Source: Arthrobotrys musiformis (lineage: Eukaryota > Ascomycota > Orbiliomycetes > Orbiliales > Orbiliaceae). From it: 64,000 nucleotides of DNA. The notes beneath the pieces were generated by a model. That model was not told the origin of the DNA, searched no databases, and saw only the letters and a program-made list of their open reading frames with translations. The stretch lies in assembly GCA_036971715.1 (NCBI GenBank), contig JAVHJL010000001.1, positions 1,984,001 to 2,048,000 of the forward strand, given 5' to 3'. Shown here in pieces: positions 30,704-43,311 of this stretch (the stretch's first letter is position 1; each line of letters begins with the position of its first letter). The translations under genes were made by a program, and so were the position numbers.

Positions 30704-32376
30704 ATGTCGGTCCACCGCCGCTGGACGCATCTTTCGCCTTCGTCCGCCTCGGTGCCCAATACTACTAATCCATCGCTCCACCCGTATCAATCGCCCAATG
30801 ATCCCAGGACATCATCTACAGCCTCTCTCCTCCCGCCTCCGTCTGCTGTAGAAGCCATCAAGTCCGGTCAATCCAGCCTTCGCACTTTGCTCTGTGTATT
30901 CATCCATGGCTTCGTCGGCGATGAAACCTCGTTTCGCAGCTTTCCGGCGCATTTCCACGAGCTGCTTACGATATTAGTCCAGGATACGCATGTGGTTCAT
31001 ACGAAGGTGTATCCGAGGTTCAAGACGAGGGATAAGATATCCATCGCCGTCGATAATTTCTCGCAATGGTATGTTTCCCATAAAAATTTCAAGAAATATA
31101 TTCGATTGCAAGACTAATTGTTATGATTACTAGGCTGTCTCAATTCGCATCTGCGACAACAGATGTCGTCCTCTTGGGCCACTCGATGGGCGGCCTCCTC
31201 GCCGCTGATACAGTACTCCTACCGCCATTCCCACCCGGGCGTCATAGAATCCTGGGTACGATATCCTTCGACACACCATTCATCGGTATCCATCCGGGTG
31301 TCATAAAATCCGGCCTAGCCTCCCTCTTCAACCCGGCCGAAAAACCCCTCCCTGACCCAGACATCCCCGAGAACTTCTACGGCGGTCCCAGGACCAGTTA
31401 CGACAGCGACGATAGCCACAGTGTTCTCAGCGATAGTAGTAATAGCACCAGTACATCCACTTTCTTCGCCCCCACCGTAAAACCCAAAAAATCAGCCTGG
31501 CAGTCTGGTATGAATTTCTTCAAGAAGCACCAGGGCGGCCTCCGGCGTGCTGCGATGGCTTACGTGAACGGACATTTAGAGTTTTCGGGCGCCTTGATGG
31601 ATTTTATGGTTATGAAACGACGGTACCATCAGATTAAGGCGTTGGATAGACGGGATATTGAGGATAGAAGACGGTTGTTATTTGGTGAGGGTGGGAGGGA
31701 ACATGGAGTTTGGGTTCCTCGGGTGAGGTTTGTGAATTATTATACCGTTAGTACCGGGAGGGTTAAGAGGGAGAAGAAGGAGGATAGTCAGACTAGAGGT
31801 CCCGAAGGGCAGGTAGAGACAACAGACGAAGTGGTGCCGCCGATATCACCGTTGCCGGAGCCGGCTGTTCCAATAATTGTGGAGGGAGGAGACGCAACCC
31901 CGCCTCCGGTATACTCTCCAGGCCAGAATACCCCATCCCACCTTCCGGAGGAAAAACACTCGACGAAAGTCACGACGGATACATTATCCCCATCATCGGG
32001 CTCCTCCTCCACCCAAGCTTCACCATCATACGCCGAACTCCGCAAGAAGGAAAAAACATTCTGCATCACACCTCGAGAACAGGAGGATTGCTGGGTCAAA
32101 GTCATGATGGAGAATGTAGACGAAGTAGGAGCTCACTGTGGATTGTTTTTCATCAACGGGGTACCCGGTGTCGGTACACCACCGTCCGGAGAATTGGAGG
32201 TTGAAATCGGCGGCGATGATATGAAAAAGGAGGAAATAGCTGTAGAAGAGGCGGTTGAAGGCGGCGGGGCGTATGAGAAGTTACTTGGAGATGTGGCACA
32301 GAGGATCGAGGGGTGGGTTAGGGAGTGGGTGGATGACCTCAGTGTCAACCCATGGATTTTGGATGAAGGGCGATGA
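30704..32376 (+). CDS. Alpha/beta hydrolase with GHSMGG nucleophile motif
   Basis: The model has 535 residues in two exons (30704-31068 and 31134-32376; 65 nt intron). It carries the serine hydrolase fold: TLLCVFIHGFVGDETSFRSF with the oxyanion-side HGF motif, then VVLLGHSMGGLLAADT with nucleophile S139 in G-H-S-M-G, and LGTISFDTPFIGIHPG. Such proteins resemble the DUF676/lipase-like group that acts on lipids or protein-bound acyl chains. The first 50 residues are Ser/Pro-rich without a signal peptide, so it is likely intracellular. A long acidic and Pro/Ser-rich region (about residues 360-430) interrupts the C-terminal half, and the last block (FCITPREQEDCWVKVMMENVDEVGAHCGLF) is probably where the catalytic His lies, in DEVGAHCGLF. 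The substrate is unknown. Confidence 0.82.
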
Positions 32377-33666
32377 GAACTCCACTGGTTCCCTGAGCTG
32401 GCACTCGGGCTGCGGATGGGATTCAAGAAGCACCCGGCATCCTGAGGTTAGATTCCATACATTAATGTATAATCCTAATATATTGAGCGGAAAGGTCTTT
32501 TCTTGTCAGGTGCGCGGCGTTTTCAAAGGCCGCTTTGGCGGGTTGCAATCAATTGATGTCAATTCTTGGAGTCGCGAAATAAGGTATACACTTACAATGA
32601 TGAGGACTGGTAACGAGACTACAATCATCCCATGAAGAATGAAAGGATATCTGGATCCAGGCCCCAAGAGCTATTCGTAAGCATATGGTCGTCCCGATTA
32701 GCCGCACCTTTTCATATAATATATGCGCACTGGCACCGCTTCGTAGTTAATCGGACATAGACTGATTTATAATTATCTCCTGTATTCCTCGCACGGATAT
32801 TAAGAATTACTCGATCCAGCTTTCTTATAACTGGCATTATTCCAATGGGGGGCATTTATCTTGTAATCTATCAGATTGATATCTTTTGAGAAGCCGTGGT
32901 GTTGTATCGGGATGGAATGTGTCATTGGCAGGGAATCAAACCATGAGAGTTCCACCCCGCCAAACCATGTAAACTGCAGACCGGGCCGCCGCGGGGCTCC
33001 GAAAAGAATTGAATACCACCGTCCACATGCTAATTGCAGCAGATTGAAACCACAGTTATCACGAAAAATACCAGGTAGTAAGCCATCCGCGCCAGGGTAT
33101 AAGCGATATCCCCGTCTCTGGTTGATTGTTAAGCACCCGCATCGAAACCAAAAAGGCCAAGGTTAAGACGCCATAGCACGGATCTGGACAATTACCGTAA
33201 AACCGGGTTGATCAAACCCTCCTCCAACTGAGTTAACGAACGGGGTTTAGGGACATCTCCGAAGCTAAAAAACCCAAAGCCCTCGAACCGCGGCAGGGGA
33301 GTAGCATCGAGGCCTGCACATCCTTGTCAATGTGGATATCATGGCTATTCGAATCGGGAAGCTGCTTGGCTTACTACCCTGGCATTTTTTAACGGGGAGG
33401 GAAAAGCGAGTACGTAAAGTAGCTCTATGGCGCTGAGTACGTAATATTCATGAGGCGTCTTGGGAGAGGCACTTAAGCTTGAAAGAGAAGGAAAAGTATA
33501 AAAGGACGTCGATGGGGACTTCAATCGTCGTCGTTCTTCTATTCTCATTCTTCATCGATATCGAGCACAATTGCGAGCCTGGTCCAATTGTCGGAATACA
33601 ACGTCAACGCACCTAGAACTGAATTTTATATATAACCCCTTGATATAAAACTCTTAGCTGTTCAAA
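32377..33666. other. Intergenic region
   Basis: This 1.29 kb stretch lies between the hydrolase and aldo-keto reductase genes. It contains the TATA box of the latter (listed separately). Short frames such as 32876-33166 have no features. Confidence 0.45.
33497..33505 (+). promoter_or_regulatory. TATA box of the aldo-keto reductase gene
   Basis: TATAAAAGG lies 162 bp upstream of the ATG at 33667, a spacing that would give a 5' leader of about 130 nt. Confidence 0.45.
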
Positions 33667-34827
33667 ATGGCGGAACTACCAGAATACCTCAAGACCTCCA
33701 TCGAGGCCACCAAGGCCACCTACAAGAGACTGGGCAACTCCGGCCTGCGGGTCTCAGTCCCAATCCTAGGCGCCATGTCCATCGGTTCCTCGAAATGGCA
33801 AAACTGGGTTCTGGACGAAGATAAAGCCCTCCCCCTCCTCAAAGCCGCCTACGACCGTGGTATTAACACCTGGGACACCGCAAACACCTACTCCAATGGC
33901 CACTCGGAACTAGTAATCGCTAAAGCCATAAAACAATACGAAATCCCACGACGCAAGATCGTAATCCTCACAAAATGCTGGGGACACGTCCTGGACTCCG
34001 CCGAAGGCCCCGCGTGGTTTTTCGAAGAGCAATTGAGCAGGTCGAAGGACTTCATCAACCAGGGCGGTTCCTCGCGAGCTGCGATTTTTAATCAGGTTGA
34101 GAACTCGCTGAAGAGGTTGGAGACGGATTATATCGATCTATTGCAGGTGCATAGGTTTGATTATTCGACCCCGATAGAGGAGACCATGAAGGCTTTGCAT
34201 GATTTGGTGCAGAGCGGGAAGGTTAGGTATATTGGTGCCAGCAGCATGTGGGCGACACAATTCGCCAGAATGCAGTTCGTGGCCGAGAAGAACGGGTGGA
34301 CCAAGTTCGTTAGTATGCAGAACCAATATAACTTGTTGTACAGAGAGGAGGAACGAGAAATGGTGAGTATTTCCATACCCCTACAAATGATATAATTGAC
34401 GAAAGGGGGTTGTTAATTATCTTGAACCTTCCAGAACCGCTTTTGCAACGACACTGGTGTCGGTTTGATCCCCTGGGCGCCCCTCGCCCGTGGCCATCTC
34501 GCCCGCCAGCCCGAAGACTTCGGCTCCACCGACCGTTCCGCAACAGAGAAGAAGTTCAGCACTCTACCATTCCACCGCATAGGAGCCGAAGAAATCGACA
34601 AAGAAATCGTCAAGAGAGTCAAGGAGATCGCAGACAAGAGAGGGTGGAAGATGAGTCATGTGGCATTGGCTTGGATCAACAAGCGTATTTCGTCACCTAT
34701 CATTGGTTTCAGCAGCGTCGACAGGATCGATGAGGCTCTTGGGGCCAATGGGAAGGAATTGACGGCCGAGGAGGAGAAGTATTTGGAAGAGTTGTATGTT
34801 GACCGGGCTGTTACGGGCTTTGCTTAG
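33667..34827 (+). CDS. Aldo-keto reductase
   Basis: The model has 362 residues in two exons (33667-34362 and 34435-34827; 72 nt intron, phase 0). It is a cytosolic NADPH-dependent (beta/alpha)8 oxidoreductase. The catalytic tetrad is visible: D70 and Y75 in [11 protein letters not shown]103 in LTKCWG and H162 in LQVHRFD. Cofactor and barrel motifs follow: [42 protein letters not shown] and the late [17 protein letters not shown]. It belongs to the group related to yeast aryl-alcohol dehydrogenases and bacterial YajO/AKR-type proteins that reduce aldehydes. The first 20 residues are an extension before the usual start of strand 1. Nothing in its neighbours fixes a pathway. The call is firm at family level. 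Confidence 0.92.
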
Positions 34828-37105
34828 ATATAATATGCAAGGTGCATCGAATGGTATACTTTTCGAGTATAGTTTCTATACTATGTATTTATAGCATATA
34901 GGCCGAATAGAATTCTAGGCACACATGATGCTATCTATCAATTATTGACTGCTCTAGTATAAATACATATACTACAGAAAATTCTTTGGTTTTCTACAGA
35001 ACCGAAGGATCAGAATGTGCCGCGAAAATTAAGTTCGATGGGGAGAAGTACGTTGACTGATGCCTCAGTGGAAAATTCAGCCCGTGGCTGCATATTCGAA
35101 GTGACAAAATCGATTAGCCTTCAGTCGAAACCTATTTTTAAGGAGGAATTTATTCGTATGCAGCGCATCGCGCACACGAATCTCCATGAGCCATCGACTT
35201 CTAGTACCAGTACGCCCTAGCCTCGATGCTAGGCGGCCGACTTGAATGTGAAAGTACGCCCACGACCGAACACAAACAATAGAAATGGCCGCATCAAATA
35301 TGCACGGGAGCTCTCTTCTCAGGGATTCCGTCCCCATGATTCAACTTTTTTTCCGTAGGTCCAAAAAAACTGATAAAAATAGCGGCAACGGTATGTACTG
35401 CAAGTACCCCCCCCAAACCCGCGTGAAATAAAAGCACACGGAATTCTCCGCGTCCAATCCAACCAAACACCATCGACTAAATATTCCATTTGGCCAACCT
35501 TTTCTCGGTCACACAATAAAGGACCCAGGATCGTCGTCAGCCGCTGTACGCCACCATGCCAGTTGGCACATCCCAGCCTTTGGGCAAAAAATGCTTGTTT
35601 TCACCCTCAGCCCGCTTTTTGGGTACAGATACCAAGAGCGGCGCCAGAAAGATAAGTTAGATTCCGAGGTGCGGAGTTCAAATACCTGCAGCTGATATAT
35701 CGATACATGCATACATGCGTCTAGATTGCATGAGGAATTTTCAAAGGAAGGGGTGTTTTTGATAAGCTATGAGGCGTGATTCATAATTTCCGCCACATAT
35801 CTTGAAATGCATGGAAGCGGTTCTACATGGGAGTACCTTCGATAGGTACCGAAGGAATTCATTTTATTTTCCCAACTGTCTGAGTAATATCGATGTCTTG
35901 GCTGGTCCGCACAACAGATCTAGTCGATGCCAGTCACCTTGGATCTGAAACGACGAGGTTCCATGAAATTCAGGGCCGACCTTAAATTTATCAACCACGT
36001 GTGTTGCAGGCTAAAGTATTTGTCAATCGATCGTGCTCATGTTGTCCGACTCAGAGCGACCCGTGGAAGTTTCGACTCATAAAATATCGTAAAGGGAATG
36101 CAATCGGCCCTTAGAGAAAAAAGTATATTTCATCGGTCCGGAGTGCTGCCCGGAGCGCACCCGTGAAGACGTTCTGTTAGGGGTTCAAACTTGGAAACGG
36201 GTGCCCGCGTAGCATAAAACAATTTGGGCCTTCAAAATGTTGGGCGGCCAGGGTCTTGAGGTCTTGGACTAAATTTCAAGGGGCAATGCGATCAGATCAA
36301 TATAGCTATAGATTCGTCTACAATCAAATCCTGATCCAAACATGGCATTTCATCAAAGACAGACAGACTACTCTTGTTATAAAACTAGTTCAGAGAGTAG
36401 ACATGCATTTGATTCCTCATGCCCGCGCGAGGAAGTCAAGATAAGCTGCGTACAATAAGTCTCAGAACAGAAGCTAAAACGAAAACCCCAGGATCAAGAA
36501 AATCCCGTGTGCAACCCAGGTGGGGCGATTGAATCACCCAGGGTTAGCGACTTCGATACGCTTTTCAACCCAGGCCACCAATCTGCGGCCAATAATAATC
36601 CAACTGCGAGCCCGTTTCCGTTGGTTGCCTCCTCCACTTTAATATGAAAATACAGCTTGGCTGCCGGCCATTCTGGAACGCCATGCTAGCATATGCTTCC
36701 GGGAAGCGCAAGTATCTTTTTTGCCGATATTTCCAGAGGCTGAAAAGAAAGGGAGACAAAGAGCCCCAATTTTCTCTTTGGTCGCAATCGTCACAAGGGT
36801 TAACGTTAGTTAGATGGATGGACGGGAGAGAACTCCTCTGGGCTGAGGGGGGGAAAGGATAAGAGATTTCAGTTCGGAATACTTATATCCCCGATATTCC
36901 CCCCCTCTACATTACATCCTGGTGTTTTTTTTTTTTTTTAGAGATATCGATATTCGCCTGGTATAATAATATACACCGTAGTATTCCCGCTCCGCATTTG
37001 CGAGAGCCAGCGACGTTTCTTTGCTGTTGAGATAAAGCTTTCAACCAGCGTTTGTTCTATATCGATACAAAAGTATCGATTTAGGCGCGCGATATACACG
37101 CCGCA
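34828..37105. other. Large intergenic region
   Basis: This 2.3 kb stretch lies between two plus-strand genes. A T run at 36925-36939 and an AT-rich core precede the next gene, and a perfect 8-4-8 inverted repeat ends 25 nt before its ATG (listed separately). Short frames (35017-35220, 36256-36444, 36644-36862) have no features. Confidence 0.45.
37061..37080. repeat. Perfect inverted repeat in the leader of the DUF4215 gene
   Basis: Arms ATCGATAC and GTATCGAT flank a four-base AAAA loop, ending 25 nt before the ATG at 37106. It could form a short hairpin in the mRNA leader or be a palindromic protein-binding site. Confidence 0.6.
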
Positions 37106-39285
37106 ATGAAGTTTCTATACCTCCTCACGCTTTTCAGCGCGACAATATTCGCCGAAGATCTCCTTTTCCATACCAGTTTCACCGGATGGGAAGATATCGT
37201 CGCCAGCGACACCGAGTACCAGTATAACTGGACCTACACGACCGTCACAAATACGGAATGGCAGGCCATGAGCACCAACGATTTCAAGAAATTCAAGGCG
37301 ATTATCATCGGTGACCCGATTTCGACCGAACCGGATTATTTGGAGCCATTGTTGGAGAATAGAAAGACTTGGGGGAATGCTATCGAGGGAAACGTTATTT
37401 TAATCGGTATGTTGGAAAACTGTTGCGACAACGCAGGAGGCGGAATATTTTAAAGGTTTCCTTGAGATGCGTATATCTGACCAGGGAAATTTTAATATTG
37501 ATAGGGACTGATACCTCGAATCACTACTACGATGCGCAATCTCTCATGTCGAACGGTATCGCCTTTGCGGCTACGGGCAAGGGTACCGGTCTTTACTTCT
37601 CTCTATCAAAGTACTACGGCAACAGGAACAAAACAACCGTCGAGATCCTCGATATCTTTGGAAACTTTGAAGTCCGCGGCGACCTCAACGCTGAAGAATC
37701 GGAAAACTGCTACGACGAAGTTCATATCGTCGCCCGGAATCAAGTATTAGATGGTATTACGGACCAGGTGCTTAGTAATTGGTCTTGTTCTGTCCATGAG
37801 GCTTTCGTTACTTTCCCTTCGTCTGGATCTGAGAGTTTTGTGCCATTGGCTATTGCGCAGGGTGTTCCGGGTGAAGGGTCTAGGGAATTCAGCGATGGTA
37901 CAAGCGGGATCCCTTACATCTTGGTTAGGGGGGCTAGTCCTATCGGCTGCGGTAATGGAAAGTTAGATCCTGGCGAGGAGTGTGATGATGGTAATACAGA
38001 GGATGGCGATGGTTGCAATAGCGCCTGCAGATTTGAGAGCGGGTTCAAGAAAAAGTCATCTGGAGGCAAGATTGCAGGTGGAGTCATTGGTACTATTGCA
38101 GGAGTGGCAGCATTGGGTGGCCTTGGGTTCCTGGCTGTAACTAAAACGATCTGGGGGGCAAAAGCGGGGGCAGCTATCGGTATTGGAACCTCCTCTGCAG
38201 CTGGCGGTGGTGGAGCTGGCGGTGGAGCCGGTGCCGCTGGTGCATCAGGGGCAATGTATGTTCCAACTGGCGTTGAAGGTAAAGCCGCCGCAGCGGTATC
38301 TGGATATGTCCCGACCGGTATCGAGGGCAAAGCCGCAGCACAGGCCGGATACGTCCCAGGCGTAGCAGAAAAGGCAGCGAATGCAGTGGCACAGGGTACT
38401 GGTCACGCCGTCAACGGGGCTGCTCAAGGAGCCGCACAGGCCGGACAGGGTCTCTCATCAATGGCTGTTCCTCCTCCTACCGATGCTGGCGCTTCTGCAG
38501 CAACTTCTGCCCTTGCTCCTCCTATTGACCCGACCTCTACAGCGGGTGCTGCTGCGACCAGTGCTCCAGCTGTTCCACCTGGTTACGTTCCCGGTTCCGA
38601 GGGTTTTGCGACGGCTACTCAAGGCGCCGCCGCCGGTGCTGGCGCTGGAGGCACTGCAGCCGGCACTTCGGCCGCTACTGGACTCGCACCAGGCGTAGCC
38701 TCAGCGGCAGGTCCAACAGCTGGTCTCGCTCCCGGCCTTGCAACTGGAGGCGGCGCTGTAACTACCGGTACCGTCGCCAGCACAGGAGGAGGCTTGACCA
38801 CAGCCCAAACAATCGGCACATCCATCGGGGCAGGCTTCGCAGGTTTCGGTGCCCTCCTCTTCGGTCGGAAAAAGAAGAATAAGGAAAACACCCCGTACCC
38901 TACCGACGCGGAGAGCATGCCCGTCCCCCCAATGGCCCCACAAGCAGAACAGCAGCAGTACTATAACTACACCGCCCAACAGCAGCAGCCGTACTATCCA
39001 CAACAGCAACAGCAGCCGTATTACCCCCCGCAGCAGCAACCAATATACGCACCCCAGCCCATACCGGCGCCCCTTGGAGTATACGACGAAAAGGAAATCA
39101 AGAGCGGAGAGGCCTCGAATAATACAAATTTAAATGTGGGAGTTCAAGAGGTGGTCCCTACTCCGTCGTATGAAGTTCAGGGCGATCCAATCAGCAGACC
39201 GGCTGAAATGCCTATTTCTGAACAGCCGTATATTCCACCGCCTCCGCCCACTGCTGCGCAAAGGAAGGAGTATGACTACAACTAA
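37106..39285 (+). CDS. DUF4215 single-pass membrane protein with Ala/Gly repeats and Gln-rich tail
   Basis: The model has 693 residues in two exons (37106-37406 and 37505-39285; 98 nt intron). Residues 1-16 are a signal peptide (MKFLYLLTLFSATIFA). The ectodomain of about 230 residues has NWTYTTVTNTEW, KKFKAIIIGDP and GNVILIGTDTSNHYYDAQ, a pattern that recalls a Rossmann-like glutamine amidotransferase-type fold (inference). At about 249-278 comes a DUF4215 cysteine-rich unit, CGNGKLDPGEECDDGN then DGDGCNSAC. A Gly/Ala transmembrane helix follows (about 286-316). The rest is low complexity: an Ala/Gly-rich part with degenerate units YVPTGVEGKAAAAVSG, YVPTGIEGKAAAQAG and YVPGVAEKAANAVAQG, a second hydrophobic Gly/Ala stretch before GRKKKNKEN, and a Gln/Tyr/Pro-rich tail with QQQQPYYP units. 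It may be a wall or surface sensor. Function is unknown. Confidence 0.75.
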
Positions 39286-41024
39286 GCTTCTCTCAAAGAC
39301 CTCTTATTATGGGTTTATTTTGGATAGTGCATAATGTTATGGAATTGTAATGAACGGGCGTTTTTGAAATGTTGTCCTATTTTGTATGGAAGAGTTATCA
39401 TCATAGCGTTATTAGTTATGTTATGGGCAATTTATATATATCAGGATATGATTATGGTATTGAAATAACGATGGGTGTAATACATTCCTTTAGGAAATTT
39501 GACCGAGATTGAAATACATCGCAGGGACAATTAATTTTTTAAAACATGATAATGTAATTTGTAATGAATATTGGAAATTCGAAAAGGAAACACTGGGATA
39601 AACGAGAAGCCGTCCGGTACGCGGTGCCTTCTTGTATATTTATTCAACGAGGGTATATAGTATTTACCAAAAGGTTCTCCTTCAACTCAGCCCCCAGATT
39701 TAAAAGCTTCTGTAAACAAGCTTCTAAGGGCATACACGAACGCGCGTCAATAACTTTGCTGCTATCAATTGATACGGCCCGGATCTCGGCATCATGAGAA
39801 CCCACGAGTTATGCACCGCCAACCCCTGATATCAGATAATTACTATTAACACAGTCTCTTATTGATTACACCGACCCGCAGCTGACACAAACGTGGCAGA
39901 TGGAAGGGGGAGGACAAGATTCTGTGTAATCCAAGCCAGCCGAGCGAGCTACGGAGTGGAGCAAAAAGTCTGGAACCCAAACCCTTAGCTAAATCCGCAC
40001 CCAATAAACTGTGCACTGGGGGCATTGTTTCCCTTGTTGCCTTTCAAGCGTGCCCTGTCAAAATGTGGAGAATGGAAATCAGGTACACCTCCGCATCCAT
40101 GAAAGAGTTATCAATAAGTGCAGAAAAAAACTTTTCCACGCATTTTTTGGGTCCAAGTGCACCTGCATACCTGCACCAGATGTGGGGAAAGATAACTGCG
40201 ATATAATAAGAATGGTATTATTTTTTTTTTGTCGGGATTTCCAAAGGGATGCTGACGACGCAAAACCAGCTGTTGATTCTTTGCAAAACTGAAGACCTTT
40301 GAATTTTGCGAACGGAGAGTATGCAAACCGGAGCACTTCAACTGTACATACATATGCATAAAAGGATCAGCATATGTACGTCTGCAGCCCCTTTACAAGT
40401 CACCCGATTTTCGCGGTTCGGAACCATACTCGAGGCACAGAAACAATCAATCGGCCATATTGGGGGGTTTTACCGGCAGAGAGGGGTTCTCGCGTGGTTT
40501 GGGAGGCGAACTCCAATCGCTTTCGTCCCAAACCCTCCCATCCTTGAACGTTTCTGCTTGGCAAGCCACCGCAATGGGTGCCGTGTTTCAAGCTTCACCG
40601 CCCAAGCCCTTCATCCAGATCCACTTTTTGCGGGCTTTGGCCGGCCGTGCGCAAGATAGACTGGAGTTTCTCCTGAAGAATTTTTTCGGTGCAATCGTGA
40701 AGATCATAGCTAAATATTAGCAATAGTTTATGATAGTAAATAATATATGGTAAATTTGGCATAGAAGGGCATCCATGGGAGTGAATGAATGTATAAAGAG
40801 ATAGCTTCCCCAAAGCTAAACTTTCCAGCTCAATCCTCGTGGGCCCCCTCATTCATTCCGGATCCTAGGACATCTCCATTCCCTTTTTTCGTATCTCCCA
40901 GCCTGGTGCACCCAACAGAACAGCCCATTGTATAGGCTCTTCACACGTTCTTTGCAAGAATAAACCACTATCTCTCATATCTTACTTGCCTTTGCATTAT
41001 TTCCATATTTGTTCTTTTCAATAA
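39286..41024. other. Intergenic region
   Basis: This 1.7 kb stretch lies between two plus-strand genes for exported proteins. A TATA-like element (TATAAAGA, 40792-40799) precedes the next gene. Frames at 40079-40359 (-) and 40306-40720 (+) show no family signature. Confidence 0.45.
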
Positions 41025-41847
41025 GTGAATTTATTCAAGATGTTTGCAAAATCCATTTCCGTTCTTTTCGCCCTCTTGGCTTTGGTTTCTATTACCTCTG
41101 CTATTCCTTTCAAGCTCGAGAACAAAAATGCACTGGATTTGAATAAACGTGCTACTTGCAATGCGGATAACCTCCTTCGCTATTTGCGGTCCCTGGGAGC
41201 CGCTGGACAATCGCAGTGTAAAAGCTACTTGGGCGTTGGGTCGACTACCTCCAGTGCTGCCGCGGGCGAGACAAAGACTGTAACTGTTGCCACTGAAAGC
41301 CTGACTACGTATGTCTCCACCTAGTGCACCTATAACTTAAATATTGAGATTCACAAAAGATATAAGAGATATATCGATACTAACAATAATGTATAGAACA
41401 TGGACCAAATCCCTCATCTCCACCAAAACAGTCTACAGCACCATCACCCTCGCAGCAACCACAAACACCAAATCCGTCACCGTAACATCGACCACGACCG
41501 TCACCGCCACCCAAACCATCATTCAATTCAAAGCCGCCAAGGCCAAAGTCCGCAAGGACAAGATCGAAAAGAGGGGTTCCAATATCATCCTGAACGCCTA
41601 CCCCTCCAGCAGGGTTTCCTCCGCCTGCTCTTGCATTCTCACGCTCACCGCGAAGCCGGCGGATACACCCACCGCCACTGTTTCCGTCACCGCCACATCG
41701 ACGGTTAATGTCGATACCACGGTTTTTATTATTAGCACCGTGACTTCAACGATTACACAGTCTGCTGCTGCTGTTGAGACGGCTGTTACGGATACGGTGC
41801 TTAAGACGGAGACGACGAAGGTTTATACCCGCGTTTGGATTGCATAA
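41025..41847 (+). CDS. Secreted Thr/Val-rich fungal protein with Kex2 sites
   Basis: The model has 244 residues in two exons (41025-41308 and 41397-41847; 88 nt intron with a perfect TACTAAC branch point at 41379-41385). A second in-frame ATG at 41040 gives 239 residues and a cleaner signal peptide (MFAKSISVLFALLALVSITSA). After the propeptide a KR site (LNKR) precedes ATCNADNLLRYLRSLGAAGQ, the conserved C-x3-N-x2-L-x2-L block of a common family of fungal extracellular proteins. The middle is Thr/Val/Ser-rich, likely O-glycosylated. A second KR (IEKR) precedes the block with SSACSCIL, which pairs with the first in many ascomycete homologues. No enzymatic motif is seen; a wall or effector role is possible. 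It is not GPI-anchored as far as I can see. Confidence 0.75.
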
Positions 41848-43311
41848 AGTGAAAACTTCGATGCTTTTGAGATTTCTTTGTTGGAGTTGGAATTGGGATT
41901 TATGAACGACATGCATGCTGCGATGTTTGTGTTCATTTAGCGTTGAGGATCATTTTTTTGTACGGAAAGCTAGGGGGAACGAGCGGCTAGAAGTTTGGTA
42001 TTATTTATTTTTTGTGACTGGGCTACTTGATTCCGGGCTAAGATCCCGAAGTCGGTGGGCAAAGTCTTAGGCAGTGCCGCTTATATTCGTAAAACTTAAT
42101 ACACACCACCGTGTGCGATGATATCATCGGTCAATTAACAAACATCTTGAAGAAAGTCTTGACCTCCTTCGAGTCCATGGAGCTTGAAGGGTTTTAGCCT
42201 ATTTTGAAGTTAACTAGTTGTGGGACCATGATTTCTCGAGATCGTTGAATCTCATTTAAGTCCTATTCGGGGAAGATCAGTTTAAATTTTTCAAAAAAGC
42301 TAAAGACCCGCTAGTTAGTAATTTCGAGTCAGGGGCCGCTTGGATTAGTGCCATTGGCTTCAATAGAATTCCATCTTTGAGGATTTTGAACAACAGCTTT
42401 TCCAGAAGCGTGCAGACTGTGCTATAGCTCTGCTGATGTTTATCGCTGCCTATCGTTTATGTTTCACAACGGCAGAACATCCATCTTCAACTGACTATCG
42501 TCGATTCCTAATCCAGATGTTTTTGACCGTGATGTCGAGTTCCTTAGGTTAACTTCTTAGGTTAGGGGCGTCGCGTTGATTATCAAGCTAAGCGTCGGGG
42601 CGTGGGTATTCGCCGTTGTTGTATTTTCGTCGAGATTGCGTTGCAGAAGTTCGGTTGCTTCTGTGCTGCACCAGTCTTGGGATATATACTGTCCAGGGAA
42701 AGGAACCGGTGGTCTCGTAAACTAGAAAAGGGTATATTTCGAATACTCGCTGAATATGGGTCCATAAGATATCCCTTTGTGCAGTCTGGGTACGAGACTG
42801 GGTTCATAGATCAAAATCTCCCACTTCAACACCGCTTGAATGCGTATTAAAGCCAAAAGACGGCACTAATTAGGTATTCTACTAAAAATACCGTAGCAAT
42901 ACCGCAATAATATCACCCTCTTTGCTGGCATAGTAGCTAAGCGGTATAACTACCGCCCCCTCGAATCCGAGAGCTGAAGTGTATACACTTCAACCGCTAT
43001 ATGAATTTCTACAGATTTGCATAGTGAATTATCTCACAGCCAATTGAGTACTTTTTCAAAGCAGATTGTTGTAGAGATACTAATGTATTCGTTTCTAATA
43101 CCAGTCGATATATATATCAATATCGACATCAGGATGGGTACGGGACCAAGTACGTTGATATATCGTATAATCATAACCGGTGTACTACTATCTACAAATA
43201 TCCGTACTTTAACATGCATGCCGGCCGAACTTCATTTCTGTAGTCCCACATATACACACAAGAAAGTATCCCAAAAACGAACCCTCAATAGCCACCAAGT
43301 ATACAACCCAC
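41848..43311. other. Intergenic region between convergent genes
   Basis: This 1.46 kb gap separates two convergent genes for secreted proteins. Its main content is the structured tRNA-like element at 42934-42998 (listed separately). Short frames at 42602-42850 and 43017-43319 have no features. Confidence 0.45.
42934..42998 (+). other. Structured tRNA-like element (possible tRNA relic)
   Basis: TAGCTAAGCGG (42934-42944) matches the RNA polymerase III A-box consensus, and CCCTCGAATCC (42958-42968) resembles a B box, but they are only 24 nt apart. Three stem-loops follow each other: GCGGTA/TACCGC (42941-42956), CTCG/CGAG (42960-42971) and a perfect 18 bp palindrome (42975-42992). The anticodon arm of a normal tRNA is absent, so this is not a functional standard tRNA. 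Confidence 0.3.

Noticed and set aside
30406..30768. Open frame before the alpha/beta hydrolase
   Set aside because: No family features, overlapping open frames on both strands, and it runs into the hydrolase coding region in another frame.
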